This document shows positions 28,107 through 36,343 of a stretch of DNA of 52,195 nt, in pieces (the first letter of the stretch is position 1; each line of letters opens with the position of its first letter). A program made the position numbers and the translations under genes. Origin of the DNA: Ruminococcaceae bacterium P7 (GTDB taxonomy: Bacteria > Bacillota > Clostridia > Oscillospirales > Acutalibacteraceae); NCBI GenBank assembly GCA_900100595.1, contig FMUA01000009.1, forward strand, positions 87,261-139,455, read 5' to 3'. The notes beneath the pieces were generated by a model. That model searched no databases. It was not told the DNA's origin and saw only the letters and a program-made list of their open reading frames with translations.

Positions 28107-28457
28107 ATGGAAATCACATATACAATGCAAGGCGACTATTTGCTGCCAAACTTAACACTGCCCGAACAGGATAGCCGACCAATCGGCTTGTGGGGGCAAC
28201 AACACCTTCGCTATATCAAACGTAGCCGCCCGATTCTCTATACCAACCTGCTCACTAAATGCAAGCTGAATGAATACCTTGCCGACATTAATGAGCAGGC
28301 AGAAAAGATGTACGAGCAGCTTGTAGCCGTCTTTGCCAAAGAGGAAGGCTGCTCGGAGCAGCTGAAAGCAACGAATCAAATGCTTTGGGTACGCAAGATA
28401 AATAACGCTGCTCAACGAGCGAGAGAAGTTGTCAATGCAGAAATAATTTATAACTAA
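28107..28457 (+). CDS. TnpV-like transposon-encoded protein
   Basis: A 116-residue protein with the characteristic TnpV layout: YLLPNLTLPEQDSRPIGLWGQQHLRYIK at the start, LLTKCKLNEYLADINEQAEKMYEQLV in the middle and VRKINNAAQRAREVVNAEIIYN at the end. TnpV is carried by Tn4451-like and related mobilisable elements; its biochemical role is unknown. The Shine-Dalgarno is GGAGG. No recombinase or relaxase is present here, so this is a remnant stranded downstream of tmRNA. Confidence 0.85.
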   Translation: MEITYTMQGDYLLPNLTLPEQDSRPIGLWGQQHLRYIKRSRPILYTNLLTKCKLNEYLADINEQAEKMYEQLVAVFAKEEGCSEQLKATNQMLWVRKINNAAQRAREVVNAEIIYN

Positions 28458-28463
28458 CAAAAA

Positions 28464-28515
28464 GGCTGATGTAGTCAATCAAAACATTACATCAGCCGTG
28501 TTTCTTATTCTTTTG
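28464..28515 (+). terminator. Terminator after tnpV
   Basis: GGCTGATGTA (28464-28473) pairs with TACATCAGCC (28488-28497) across a 14-base loop, followed by a T-rich stretch (GTGTTTCTTATTCTTTT). Confidence 0.7.
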
Positions 28516-28632
28516 TATTATTGGTTAGCTGTGGTAGAGATGATAAAAATAACGATTGACACCTCGGACTAAATTATTGTAATACGGGTGGCTTAGAGAT
28601 TAATCAAAATTCAAACTGTTGATAATGTTATG

Positions 28633-28661
28633 TTGCATCGTCGGTTTGGTTATGCTAAAAT
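28633..28661 (+). promoter_or_regulatory. Promoter for the 103-residue hypothetical gene
   Basis: TTGCAT (28633-28638) and TAAAAT (28656-28661), 17 bases apart, with a TATG element before the -10. Confidence 0.6.
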
Positions 28662-28689
28662 ATAAGTACCATATTTTGAGGAGAACCAT

Positions 28690-29001
28690 ATGGAAACTTT
28701 GTCTCTTAAAGAATTATTAAGAATAACAATCCCTGATTCAAATAGATTTGAAAATTATTGGGCTGGAACCAGCAAGACTTCGTTTAGCTTATCAAAAGTG
28801 TGCGGCAGACATTATTTATATTCGATAGAAGATTTTGACGAGTTACTTGCAACATATTTAAATGAATATCCCGCTTCATCAATTTACAAAGAACGTTCTG
28901 TAAGGCCATTTATTGTTCATTGGTACCAGAACACTGTCGATTATTTGGGAGAGTATGATGATACGGAAGGTCATCTCTTGCCGAAGGAAACATTCCAATA
29001 A
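28690..29001 (+). CDS. Hypothetical protein, AT-rich accessory gene
   Basis: Unrecognised 103-residue soluble protein, rich in aromatic residues and Glu/Asp (METLSLKELLRITIPDSNRF...). The start has a good GAGGAG site and its own promoter. No domain is evident. Base composition is AT-rich, like tnpV beside it, which suggests it came with the mobile element downstream of tmRNA. Its stop codon overlaps the first base of a 21-bp hairpin. Confidence 0.7.
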   Translation: METLSLKELLRITIPDSNRFENYWAGTSKTSFSLSKVCGRHYLYSIEDFDELLATYLNEYPASSIYKERSVRPFIVHWYQNTVDYLGEYDDTEGHLLPKETFQ

Positions 29002-29046
29002 CAACAGGGCAGCCGCAAATCGAAAGATTTGCGGCTGCCCTGTTGT
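29001..29046. terminator. 21-bp perfect hairpin with GAAA loop between convergent genes
   Basis: The arms 29001-29021 and 29026-29046 are fully complementary and are joined by a GAAA tetraloop. It separates the rightward hypothetical gene from the leftward dockerin remnant. There is no long T-run on either side, so it may be a structure-only terminator, an mRNA 3' stabiliser or an element boundary. Confidence 0.7.
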
Positions 29047-29061
29047 TCTGTATGAATCCGA

Positions 29062-29475
29062 CTACCATACCCAGAAGCGTTTTCCTGTCACGCCGGCGCC
29101 GTCAAGCTCGGCGATATATTTCTGGATGCAGGTAGCGTCCGTGATATCCACCGCGCCGTCTCCGTTGACGTCGCAGGCGAACAGCGTTCTTTTGTCGGGA
29201 GAGATCACTTCGGCGGAGATTTTCTGCGTGTCGGTCACGTCGCTGACGGAAACCCCGTCGTCGCAGTCCGCGTCTCCCATTGTGACGAACGCGAACGCGT
29301 AGCTGTCTCCGTACTGTGCCGAAAGCCACGCGGCGCGGCTGCGGCACCAGTCGACCGCGTAATCAAACATATCGTCATAGTCGTTCCGGTCGTACGTTTC
29401 GGCTGAGGACTGCAGCGTCACGCCGTTTTCGTCAACGCTGAACGTGAGCTTATTGAGCTTCGTGTGGTCGGCTAT
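29062..29475 (-). pseudogene. Cut-off 3' end of the CotH gene: last CotH segment plus type I dockerin
   Basis: This stretch continues the reading frame of the CotH gene after its TAG, without any frameshift, for 137 codons to a TAG at 29062-29064. It first encodes the missing end of the CotH domain (DRNDYDDMFDYAVDWCRSRAAWLSAQYGD), then two dockerin calcium-binding repeats: GDADCDDGVSVSDVTDTQK and CDVNGDGAVDITDATCIQK. A dockerin would plug the protein into a cohesin-bearing scaffold. No ribosome binding site precedes a possible internal GTG (29421), so on its own it is probably not translated. Confidence 0.8.
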
Positions 29476-31065
29476 CTAGCTGCCCGTATTGAGCAGCCAT
29501 CCGCTCGTATAGTTCATGGCGGCGCTGTCGCGCAGCAGGCTGCGGTACTCGTCAACGGTGTATAACTCGTTTTCAAGCTTATTGCTCGGGAATACGCCCG
29601 TAAAGTGATAAAGCGCGGGAATGAACTCCTCAAACCAGATCTTGGGAGCCGCCTCCTGAACCTCGGCGTTCAGCGCGATGCGCGCCATGATATTCGTCGG
29701 TGTTTTGGTTCCCTTCGGCGTTTCCTTGCAGCGGCACCACCAGCCCGTCGGCTTTTCGTAGTCCGTCACGCCGATGTTGCGCAGGTCGCGCGAAACGCCC
29801 GTCGCGTTGCCGAGGGAATTGTCGTAGTCCCAGACGGGAGAACCGTAGAATTTGTAGGTGCCGTTTTCGTCCTGTCTGTAGGTGAAAAAGGTGCTCGAAA
29901 CGCCGCTGTCCCAGTTCTTTCCCAGCTCGTTGATCAGGTAGAGCTTTGTCACGGACGCGACGTCCGCGTAGTCCGAAAGCTTTTCGCGGCTTGAATAGGT
30001 CGCGTCGTAGAACGCGTCAAACTTGCTTTTGACGTACGCCTTGACCTCCTCATAGTACGGCTGATCTGCCTCCAGCTCGGGTGACTTTATCGTGAGCTTC
30101 AACTTTTTGGTGCTGATGTAGTAGTCGCCGTCTCCCGCGCTCGCGTCAATCTCCGCGATGAAAGAGAAGTCGTCCTTCAGGCTGCCGTCCTCGTTGAGAT
30201 AGCCCTCGTCGTCGACCTCGGGCACAAGGCTGCCTGCCTCGACCTTTTCGCACATCTGATAGCTGCCCCAGTAGAAGCCGTTGACATAGAAATCCACCGC
30301 GCGCGAATCCGAGGCGTAGGGCATGCCGACCGCGTCCGAGAGGTCGTAAAGAATGCGGTTGCGCGCGAGCGAATCGTCCTGGAAGTTCGCGAGAATGGAG
30401 TATTTCTTGTTCTTCTCCATGCCGGCGATGCTGACCTTCTTGTCGTAGGTGATGTTGTAGCCCTTCTTGGGCTTTCCCCAGGAGGTGTTTCCTCTGCCCT
30501 TGATTTTTTTGATCGCGGTGTTATCCACCTTGCCGTCGGGCGTAACGATCGCGCCCGTCGCCTTGGCGCTGCGGCTCTTGTCGTCGTTGAGATAGCTCAT
30601 GAGGTCGGTGCCGTTTCCGTCGGCGTTGCTGTTGTTGATATAGACCGCCGCCTCTGCGCCCGACCGCATCACGCGGAGCGTGTAGGATGCTCCGTCCGCG
30701 AGGACGGAATAGCTTTCGTCTGTCGAATAGGGAACGGCCGCAGTGCTCTGAGATGCGATGTCAACGCCGTTTACCGTGACGGTATCGCCGTAGCCGTTGA
30801 ATACGTCGATCGTTTCCTTGTCCGCCGACGACGGCAAAAAGAAGTACTTCTCCGAGGGATTCGGCTGATAGAGGGATTTATCGTGGACGCTCTGCCACTT
30901 CTGCCACGCCTCGCCGTCCGCGGAGCTGCTGACCGCGTGGACATAAAGTCCCGCGTCGGTCGAAAAGCCCGATGGTTTTCCGCTTTCAGCGGCTGAAACC
31001 GTGACGAACGGCAGCGCGCTCAGCATCAGAATCGTAATGAGTAGGATGGAAAGTGCTTTTTTCAT
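29476..31065 (-). CDS. Secreted CotH-domain protein, interrupted by an in-frame TAG
   Basis: The 529-residue product has a signal peptide (MKKALSILLITILMLSALPF..VSA, cut near residue 25) and a CotH domain: KGRGNTSW (189-196), the YNITYDKK and ANFQDDSLARNRI segments and the acidic VWDYDNSLGN motif (411-420). CotH proteins include spore-coat kinases, and CotH modules are common in ruminococcal cellulosomal proteins; substrate here is unknown. Translation ends at TAG (29478-29476) after WLLNTGS, although the same frame continues with the rest of the domain and a dockerin. One C-to-T change of a Gln codon (CAG) would explain it. The Shine-Dalgarno is AAAGGAGG. Confidence 0.88.
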   Translation of the reverse strand: MKKALSILLITILMLSALPFVTVSAAESGKPSGFSTDAGLYVHAVSSSADGEAWQKWQSVHDKSLYQPNPSEKYFFLPSSADKETIDVFNGYGDTVTVNGVDIASQSTAAVPYSTDESYSVLADGASYTLRVMRSGAEAAVYINNSNADGNGTDLMSYLNDDKSRSAKATGAIVTPDGKVDNTAIKKIKGRGNTSWGKPKKGYNITYDKKVSIAGMEKNKKYSILANFQDDSLARNRILYDLSDAVGMPYASDSRAVDFYVNGFYWGSYQMCEKVEAGSLVPEVDDEGYLNEDGSLKDDFSFIAEIDASAGDGDYYISTKKLKLTIKSPELEADQPYYEEVKAYVKSKFDAFYDATYSSREKLSDYADVASVTKLYLINELGKNWDSGVSSTFFTYRQDENGTYKFYGSPVWDYDNSLGNATGVSRDLRNIGVTDYEKPTGWWCRCKETPKGTKTPTNIMARIALNAEVQEAAPKIWFEEFIPALYHFTGVFPSNKLENELYTVDEYRSLLRDSAAMNYTSGWLLNTGS

Positions 31066-31089
31066 TTTTCATACCTCCTTTATATTCAA

Positions 31090-31128
31090 ATCATAGCATA
31101 AAAAATATCCCTATTCAACAAGAATAGG
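31090..31128 (-). promoter_or_regulatory. Promoter for the CotH gene with an overlapping inverted repeat
   Basis: On the minus strand, TTGAAT (31118-31113) and TATGAT (31095-31090) are 17 bases apart. CCTATTC (31110-31116) and GAATAGG (31122-31128) form an inverted repeat over the -35, a plausible operator. Confidence 0.6.
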
Positions 31129-31273
31129 AATAAAAAATCCTTGGTGTGTGAAAAATGAAAGACGATAAATGCACATCATTCTCCGTGAGTTCATTTCGGC
31201 TTGCGGAAGGATACGGCTGCCGTCGCTCTGTCCGTCCGCAGCTCAAAACGACCGATTAATTGGCAATTAGACC

Positions 31274-31302
31274 TTGCAAAACCTGCTGCTTTGTCCTATA
31301 AT
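31274..31302 (+). promoter_or_regulatory. Promoter for murT-gatD
   Basis: TTGCAA (31274-31279) and a perfect TATAAT (31297-31302) with a 17-base spacer, 34 bases before the murT start. Confidence 0.82.
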
Positions 31303-31335
31303 ATAGAAAGAAAAAATCGGAATCGGAGAGATACT

Positions 31336-32661
31336 ATGAAGGTCTTTTTTACCATTTTGATCTGCAGGCTCCTGCGCTTTGTCGGCAAGCTGATCGGCAA
31401 GGGCAGCAGCTTTCCCGGACAGGTCGCGCTCAAGCTCTGCCCCGACATCCTCAGCAGGGTGCAGCTTCCCGCCTATATCATCGCCGTCACGGGCAGCAAC
31501 GGCAAAACCTCGACGGTCGAGATGATCGCCCATATCCTGCAAAAGAACGGAAAGCGGGTCGCGTGGAACCGCGAAGGCTCCAATCAGATCGAGGGCGTCA
31601 CCACGCTTGTTCTCGGCAGCTCCACCCTCGGCGGCAAGGTCAAGTGCGACATCCTGCTCATTGAGAGCGACGAGCGCTTCGCACGCTATACCTTCCGCTA
31701 CATCAAGCCGACGCACTACGTCATCACGAATCTCTACCGCGACCAGCTCACGCGCAACGGCCATCCCGAGTGGGTCTATGACGCGCTTGCCGACAGCATC
31801 TGCGACGGCACGCAGTTGATCCTCAACGCCGATGATCCGCTCGTGTCCTGCTTTGGTCAGGGCAGGGAGGACGTCATCTGGTTCGGCGCGGACAAGCTGT
31901 CCTCCGATACCGACACGCTCCAAAGCGCCTACAACGACGGCGCATATTGCCCTGTCTGCAAAAAGCCGATGACCTACAGCACCTATCACTATAACCATAT
32001 CGGTCATTATCAGTGCACCTCCTGCGGCTACAGACGTCAGGATACCGCCTATACCATCACCGCCGTCGACCTCGACCGCGGCGAAATGGAGATCGACGGC
32101 AAGTACCGCATTTCTCTCGCGCTCAAGTCGCTGTATAATATCTACAATATTCTTGCCGCCTATACCGTCGCGCGGATCGTCGGCATCGACGGCGCGGAAA
32201 TCGCCGCCGACATGAGCGACTATGTGCTCAAAAACGGCAGAGTCATCACCTTTACCCTCGGTAACCGCCACGGCACGCTGCTGACCTCCAAGCATGAGAA
32301 CAGCGTGTCCTACGACCAGAGCCTGCGCGTTGCTTCCGCCTTTAAAGAGGGCTGCGACGTGCTGATTATCGTCGACGCGATCAGCCGCAAGTATTTCACG
32401 GGCGACGTCTCGTGGCTGTGGGATATCGACTTTGAGATGCTCAACTGCGATAACGTGCATCAGATCGTACTTGCGGGCACCTATGTCAACGACCTCGCGC
32501 TGCGCTTTGAATACACCGGTATCCCTGCGGAGAAAATCCGCTGCTTTGCCGATATCAACGAGGCGGCGGACTACCTCGGGAACGACCGCACGGAATATAT
32601 CTACGCGATCACCTGCTTCTCCGACAAGGGCAAGCTGCTTGCACGCGTAAAGGAGGACTGA
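31336..32661 (+). CDS. murT: Lipid II isoglutaminyl synthase, MurT subunit
   Basis: Mur-ligase-like ATPase that, with GatD, amidates the D-glutamate of peptidoglycan stem peptides to D-isoglutamine. At 441 residues it has the P-loop GSNGKTST (53-60), the ESDER segment, NADDP (164-168), and the MurT zinc ribbon with cysteines 205, 208, 227 and 230. The C-terminal DUF1727-type domain follows. The start at 31336 is preceded by GGAGAG; a longer frame from 31201 crosses the promoter and is rejected. gatD begins 1 base after the stop. Confidence 0.94.
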   Translation: MKVFFTILICRLLRFVGKLIGKGSSFPGQVALKLCPDILSRVQLPAYIIAVTGSNGKTSTVEMIAHILQKNGKRVAWNREGSNQIEGVTTLVLGSSTLGGKVKCDILLIESDERFARYTFRYIKPTHYVITNLYRDQLTRNGHPEWVYDALADSICDGTQLILNADDPLVSCFGQGREDVIWFGADKLSSDTDTLQSAYNDGAYCPVCKKPMTYSTYHYNHIGHYQCTSCGYRRQDTAYTITAVDLDRGEMEIDGKYRISLALKSLYNIYNILAAYTVARIVGIDGAEIAADMSDYVLKNGRVITFTLGNRHGTLLTSKHENSVSYDQSLRVASAFKEGCDVLIIVDAISRKYFTGDVSWLWDIDFEMLNCDNVHQIVLAGTYVNDLALRFEYTGIPAEKIRCFADINEAADYLGNDRTEYIYAITCFSDKGKLLARVKED

Positions 32662-32662
32662 C

Positions 32663-33376
32663 ATGAAGCTTCTGCATCTGTACCACGATATCATGAACCT
32701 CTACGGCGAATACGCCAATGTTCTCGCTCTGCGCGATATTCTGCGCAAGGGCGGTGCGGACGTAATAACAGAGAAAAAGAGCTTTGGTGAAGCGGTGGAT
32801 TTTGCCGATTACGATTTTGTCTACGTCGGCTCGGGCACCGAGAGGAATCAGAAGCTCGTGCTGGAGGACTTCCGCAGACTGGAACAGGGCTTTCGCGAAT
32901 ATGTGAAAAGCGGCAAGCCTGCGCTCTGGACGGGAAATTCCTTTGAAATCCTCGGCAGCTCCGTCACCGACGCGTCGGGAAGGAGCTATGACGGCATCGG
33001 CATGTTCGGCTTCCGGACAACCGAGCAGAACAAGACGCGCGACACCTCCGACGCGATATTTGAGGCGGACTTCCTTGACAGACCGCTTGTCGGATTTGTC
33101 AACAAGTGCAGCGAGATACAGGGAATCGATCAGCCGCTGTTCCGCGTGAAGATGGGGCTGGGCAACACAAAGGACGGGACAGGCGAGGGCGTCCGTCTGA
33201 ACAATCTGTTCTGCACGCACCTGACGGGTCCCGTGCTGATGAAGAATCCCGATTTCCTCGTCTACGTCGCCAAGCTGATGACGGCCAAGGCTTTGGAGCC
33301 GAATCCGCTCGCGGAAAACGGCTACGCGATCACGCTTCGGGAGCTGAGCGGACGGCTGGAAAACGGAACAAATTAA
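32663..33376 (+). CDS. gatD: GatD-like glutamine amidotransferase, catalytic Cys absent
   Basis: The partner of MurT by position, length (237 residues) and overall sequence (HLYHDIMNLYGEYANVLALRDILRKGG; DFVYVGSGTERNQ; FCTHLTGPVLMKNPDFL). In active GatD a Cys in a G-x-C-G-G-Y/F-Q motif releases ammonia from glutamine. Here the aligned segment reads LWTGNSFEILGSS, with Gly91 (codon GGA) where Cys is expected and the following Gly-Gly and Gln also changed. The His in THLTGP is kept. Several codons differ, so this is not a single recent mutation. The protein may be a structural partner, with free ammonia or another donor feeding MurT. Confidence 0.88.
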   Translation: MKLLHLYHDIMNLYGEYANVLALRDILRKGGADVITEKKSFGEAVDFADYDFVYVGSGTERNQKLVLEDFRRLEQGFREYVKSGKPALWTGNSFEILGSSVTDASGRSYDGIGMFGFRTTEQNKTRDTSDAIFEADFLDRPLVGFVNKCSEIQGIDQPLFRVKMGLGNTKDGTGEGVRLNNLFCTHLTGPVLMKNPDFLVYVAKLMTAKALEPNPLAENGYAITLRELSGRLENGTN

Positions 33377-33388
33377 TCCAAAATTTTA

Positions 33389-33415
33389 GAGCGGGAGCAA
33401 AATCCCGCTCTTTTT
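33389..33415 (+). terminator. Terminator after murT-gatD
   Basis: GAGCGGGA (33389-33396) pairs with TCCCGCTC (33403-33410) around a 6-base loop, followed by TTTTT. Confidence 0.9.
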
Positions 33416-33561
33416 GTCGTTTGATATAAAAATTACGTATTTGTTACCGAATATTTTTCATTTTTTCTGATTTTCGCACAATTTATACAAAATGCGTGCA
33501 GACACGGCAAGATTCGCGGAAAATTTTATGTGAATTTCCCGTGAAAATATTACGAAAACGG

Positions 33562-33590
33562 TTGACTTTTGTAACCAAATCGGCTACAAT
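33562..33590 (+). promoter_or_regulatory. Promoter for the secreted beta-helix protein
   Basis: TTGACT (33562-33567) and TACAAT (33585-33590), 17 bases apart. The AT-rich stretch 33416-33561 upstream has no gene. Confidence 0.75.
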
Positions 33591-33652
33591 AAAATGGAAG
33601 TTTCTTTTACGGAATTTTTTATGAGAATAATGAAGGAATTGGAGGTGAGCTT

Positions 33653-36265
33653 TTGAGAGGTTTCTACAGAAAAATCACAGCTGCCGCGCTTTCCTGCGCG
33701 CTCACAATGGGACTCTGCGGCGTCGCGTTCGCGTCCACCGACGGCAGAGAGAATATCGGCGGTCAGACCGAGCTTTATGTCCGCGCGTCCCAGATCAAGG
33801 ACCTCGGCACCTATGTCGCGATTCAGGCGGCGCTGGACACCGCGCGTTATGCCGCGAGTGAGAGCAATGTCTACCGTGTGGCGGTAGAGCCGGGCAGCTA
33901 TGACCTCACAAGAGCACTTCACATATACAGCAACACCGTCCTGCAGCTCGACGGCGTGACACTCAACCGCAATCCCGAGGCGACAGCCAACATGCTGCGC
34001 ACGGGCGATTATGACAGCGAATCCGAGGGTGCGACGGGCTACAGCGCACATTCCAACATCACCATCGAGGGCGGCGTCTTTGACGGCGGCGGCACCGAGA
34101 ACACGATGATCAAGGTTGCGCACGCCAAGAACTTTGTGATGAAGAACATCACGTTCCAGAACGAGCAGAACGGTCACATCATGGAAATCGCGGGCGTCGA
34201 CGGCTTCACCGTCAAGGGCTGCGAGTTCAAGGACCACCGCATGGATGTGGACGCGGTGGGCTATGAGGCGATCCAGCTCGATATCCTCAAGAGCGGCCAC
34301 ATCGTGCAGTGCCGTTCCGAGGCGCTCACGATGAAGAATATCCTGATCGAGGACTGTCTGTTTGAGGATTGTCCCCGCGGCGTGGGCACCCATACCGCGA
34401 TACTCAACGCGCCGTTTGACGGCGTGGTGATCCGCAACAACACCTTCCGCAACATGGGCAGCGCGGCGATTCAGGGCATGAACTGGAAGAACTGCGAAAT
34501 CAGCGGCAACGTCATCGACGGCACGCCGCGCGGCATTTCGATTTATTCGATGTTCGACGGCGGTCAGGGAACCTATCCCGCAAGTGTTCTCGCGGAGGAG
34601 GGCAACACCTCGACCACTATCTCCGAGAGCTATATCCGTCCGACCGACAGCAACATCGTGATCTCCGACAACACCATCACCAACTGCGGAACCGTCAAGG
34701 ATATTTACGCGCCCTATGAAAGCGCGGCGATCTCCATGGTCGGCAAGGTGATCGACAAGAATTACTCCACCTTTGAGGACGGCAGCGGCGCTCTGCCCAA
34801 GGGTGATTACTACATTACGGGCGTCAAGATTTTCGGCAACAACATCGAGACGAACGGCTACGGCATCCGTCTCAGCGACATCAGCTCCGTCACGATGGGC
34901 AGCAACCGCATCCGCTGCGCCGCCAACGAGTTTGACAAGGTGAAATATCACGGCATTTCTCTCGGTGAGGACACCATCGTCAAGTCCATCAGCGGCTGCG
35001 ACATCGAGGGCAGCGTCAACAGCGGCATCCAGGTCAGCGCCTCTCAGGTCGGCACGATTTCCGACTGCCGCGTCGTCGATTCCGTCGCGGACGCGGTGCA
35101 GTTCAGCAATTCCAGCCGCGGCGGCGACATCGTCAATAACTACATCAGCGGCACCAAGGACTGCGGCGTAGCGGCGATGGACAAATCCAAAATCGACAAC
35201 GTCAGCGGCAACACCATCCGCGACTGCAAATACAAGACCGTCTATGAGGCGAAGGAAGCCACCGCAAAGGCAGGCAAGAACTATTCCGAGGCTTCCGAGC
35301 TGGAATCCATCGCGCTCAACTGGGACACCGTCAACATGGGACTGGGTGAGAGCTATGTGTTCAACATCACGTCGTCGCCCGCAACGGCAAAGACCTGCTA
35401 TTTCTGGTCGAGCGCCGATACCGGCGTCGCCCGCATTGAGTACGACGGACGCATCCGCGCCGTGGGACAGGGCAGCACCGAGGTGACGGTCACCGCCAGC
35501 AACGGTCTGACGGCGACCTGCAAGGTCAACGTCTACAACGCTCCCGACAGCATCACGCTCAACAAGAACATGCTGGTGCTCGGCGAGGGCGAGCAGTTTG
35601 ACCTCAACAGCACCATTCCCGAGGGAACGGCGGCGCAGAAGGTGTATTACTATTCCAACAACGAGAACAGCGTAGCGGTCGAGAAGATCGGCGGTCTGGT
35701 AACGGCGAAGTCCGTCGGCACCGCGACCGTTGTCGCCAAGACCTATAACGAGAAGCCCGCAAGCTGCAACGTCATCGTCAAGAAGGCGCCGAACGCCATT
35801 TGGCTCGACAAGACCATCCTCAGTCTCGGCACGGGTGAGAGCTATTCGATACACGCGAGCATCCCCGACGGCACAGCTTCGGCGATCACCTACACCTCGA
35901 GCAATGAGGGCGCGGTCAGAGTGGATGAAAACGGAAACCTCTTTGCCGTCGCGATGGGTACCTCTCTGATTACCGCCTCGACCTTCAACGGCTACAGTGA
36001 GACCTGCGCCGTCACGGTCAGCGAAGCGCCCGAGTCCATCTCCTTTGCGGAGAATACGGCGGCAATCGGCGTGGGAGAGAGCGTGCAGATTCCCGCGCAG
36101 CTCTCCAACGGCATGTCGAACCTCACCTATAAATCCAGCGATCCCAACGTCTGCAAGGTGGACAGCGCCACGGGTATGCTCACGGGCAAAACCAAAGGCG
36201 GCGCGGTGATCACCGCGACCAGTCACAACGGCAAGACCGCTTACCTCGACGTAACGGTAGAATGA
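33653..36265 (+). CDS. Secreted parallel beta-helix protein with four Ig-like (BIG2) domains
   Basis: An 870-residue exported protein: a signal peptide (RKITAAALSCALTMGLCGVAFAS, cut near residue 27), then a long right-handed parallel beta-helix of the pectate-lyase/poly-galacturonase kind (about 45-540) with repeated short strands such as NITIEGGVFDG, VVIRNNTFRN and NIVISDNTITN. Four bacterial Ig-like group 2 repeats follow, starting near 551, 632, 714 and 794 (each begins like SITLNKNMLVLGEGE). There is no membrane anchor or sortase signal. The start is TTG at 33653 after GGAGGTGAGC. It may bind or cut a plant or host polysaccharide; catalytic residues could not be assigned. Confidence 0.85.
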   Translation: MRGFYRKITAAALSCALTMGLCGVAFASTDGRENIGGQTELYVRASQIKDLGTYVAIQAALDTARYAASESNVYRVAVEPGSYDLTRALHIYSNTVLQLDGVTLNRNPEATANMLRTGDYDSESEGATGYSAHSNITIEGGVFDGGGTENTMIKVAHAKNFVMKNITFQNEQNGHIMEIAGVDGFTVKGCEFKDHRMDVDAVGYEAIQLDILKSGHIVQCRSEALTMKNILIEDCLFEDCPRGVGTHTAILNAPFDGVVIRNNTFRNMGSAAIQGMNWKNCEISGNVIDGTPRGISIYSMFDGGQGTYPASVLAEEGNTSTTISESYIRPTDSNIVISDNTITNCGTVKDIYAPYESAAISMVGKVIDKNYSTFEDGSGALPKGDYYITGVKIFGNNIETNGYGIRLSDISSVTMGSNRIRCAANEFDKVKYHGISLGEDTIVKSISGCDIEGSVNSGIQVSASQVGTISDCRVVDSVADAVQFSNSSRGGDIVNNYISGTKDCGVAAMDKSKIDNVSGNTIRDCKYKTVYEAKEATAKAGKNYSEASELESIALNWDTVNMGLGESYVFNITSSPATAKTCYFWSSADTGVARIEYDGRIRAVGQGSTEVTVTASNGLTATCKVNVYNAPDSITLNKNMLVLGEGEQFDLNSTIPEGTAAQKVYYYSNNENSVAVEKIGGLVTAKSVGTATVVAKTYNEKPASCNVIVKKAPNAIWLDKTILSLGTGESYSIHASIPDGTASAITYTSSNEGAVRVDENGNLFAVAMGTSLITASTFNGYSETCAVTVSEAPESISFAENTAAIGVGESVQIPAQLSNGMSNLTYKSSDPNVCKVDSATGMLTGKTKGGAVITATSHNGKTAYLDVTVE

Positions 36266-36289
36266 TGGTAGAATAATTGAAATAGAAAG

Positions 36290-36325
36290 AAAAGCGGAAA
36301 CGTGCTTCAACACGTTTCCGCTTTT
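36290..36325. terminator. Bidirectional terminator between the beta-helix gene and rpe
   Basis: A 15-bp perfect stem (36290-36304 with 36311-36325, beginning AAAAGCGGAAACGTG) with loop CTTCAA. A and T tracts flank both sides, suiting the two convergent genes. Confidence 0.92.
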
Positions 36326-36343
36326 CCTTTACCCATTTGAATA

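Noticed and set aside
29476..29478. General recoding of TAG as an amino acid
   Set aside because: TAG is the natural stop of the PAP2 gene at 23893 and of the dockerin frame itself, and no suppressor tRNA is visible.
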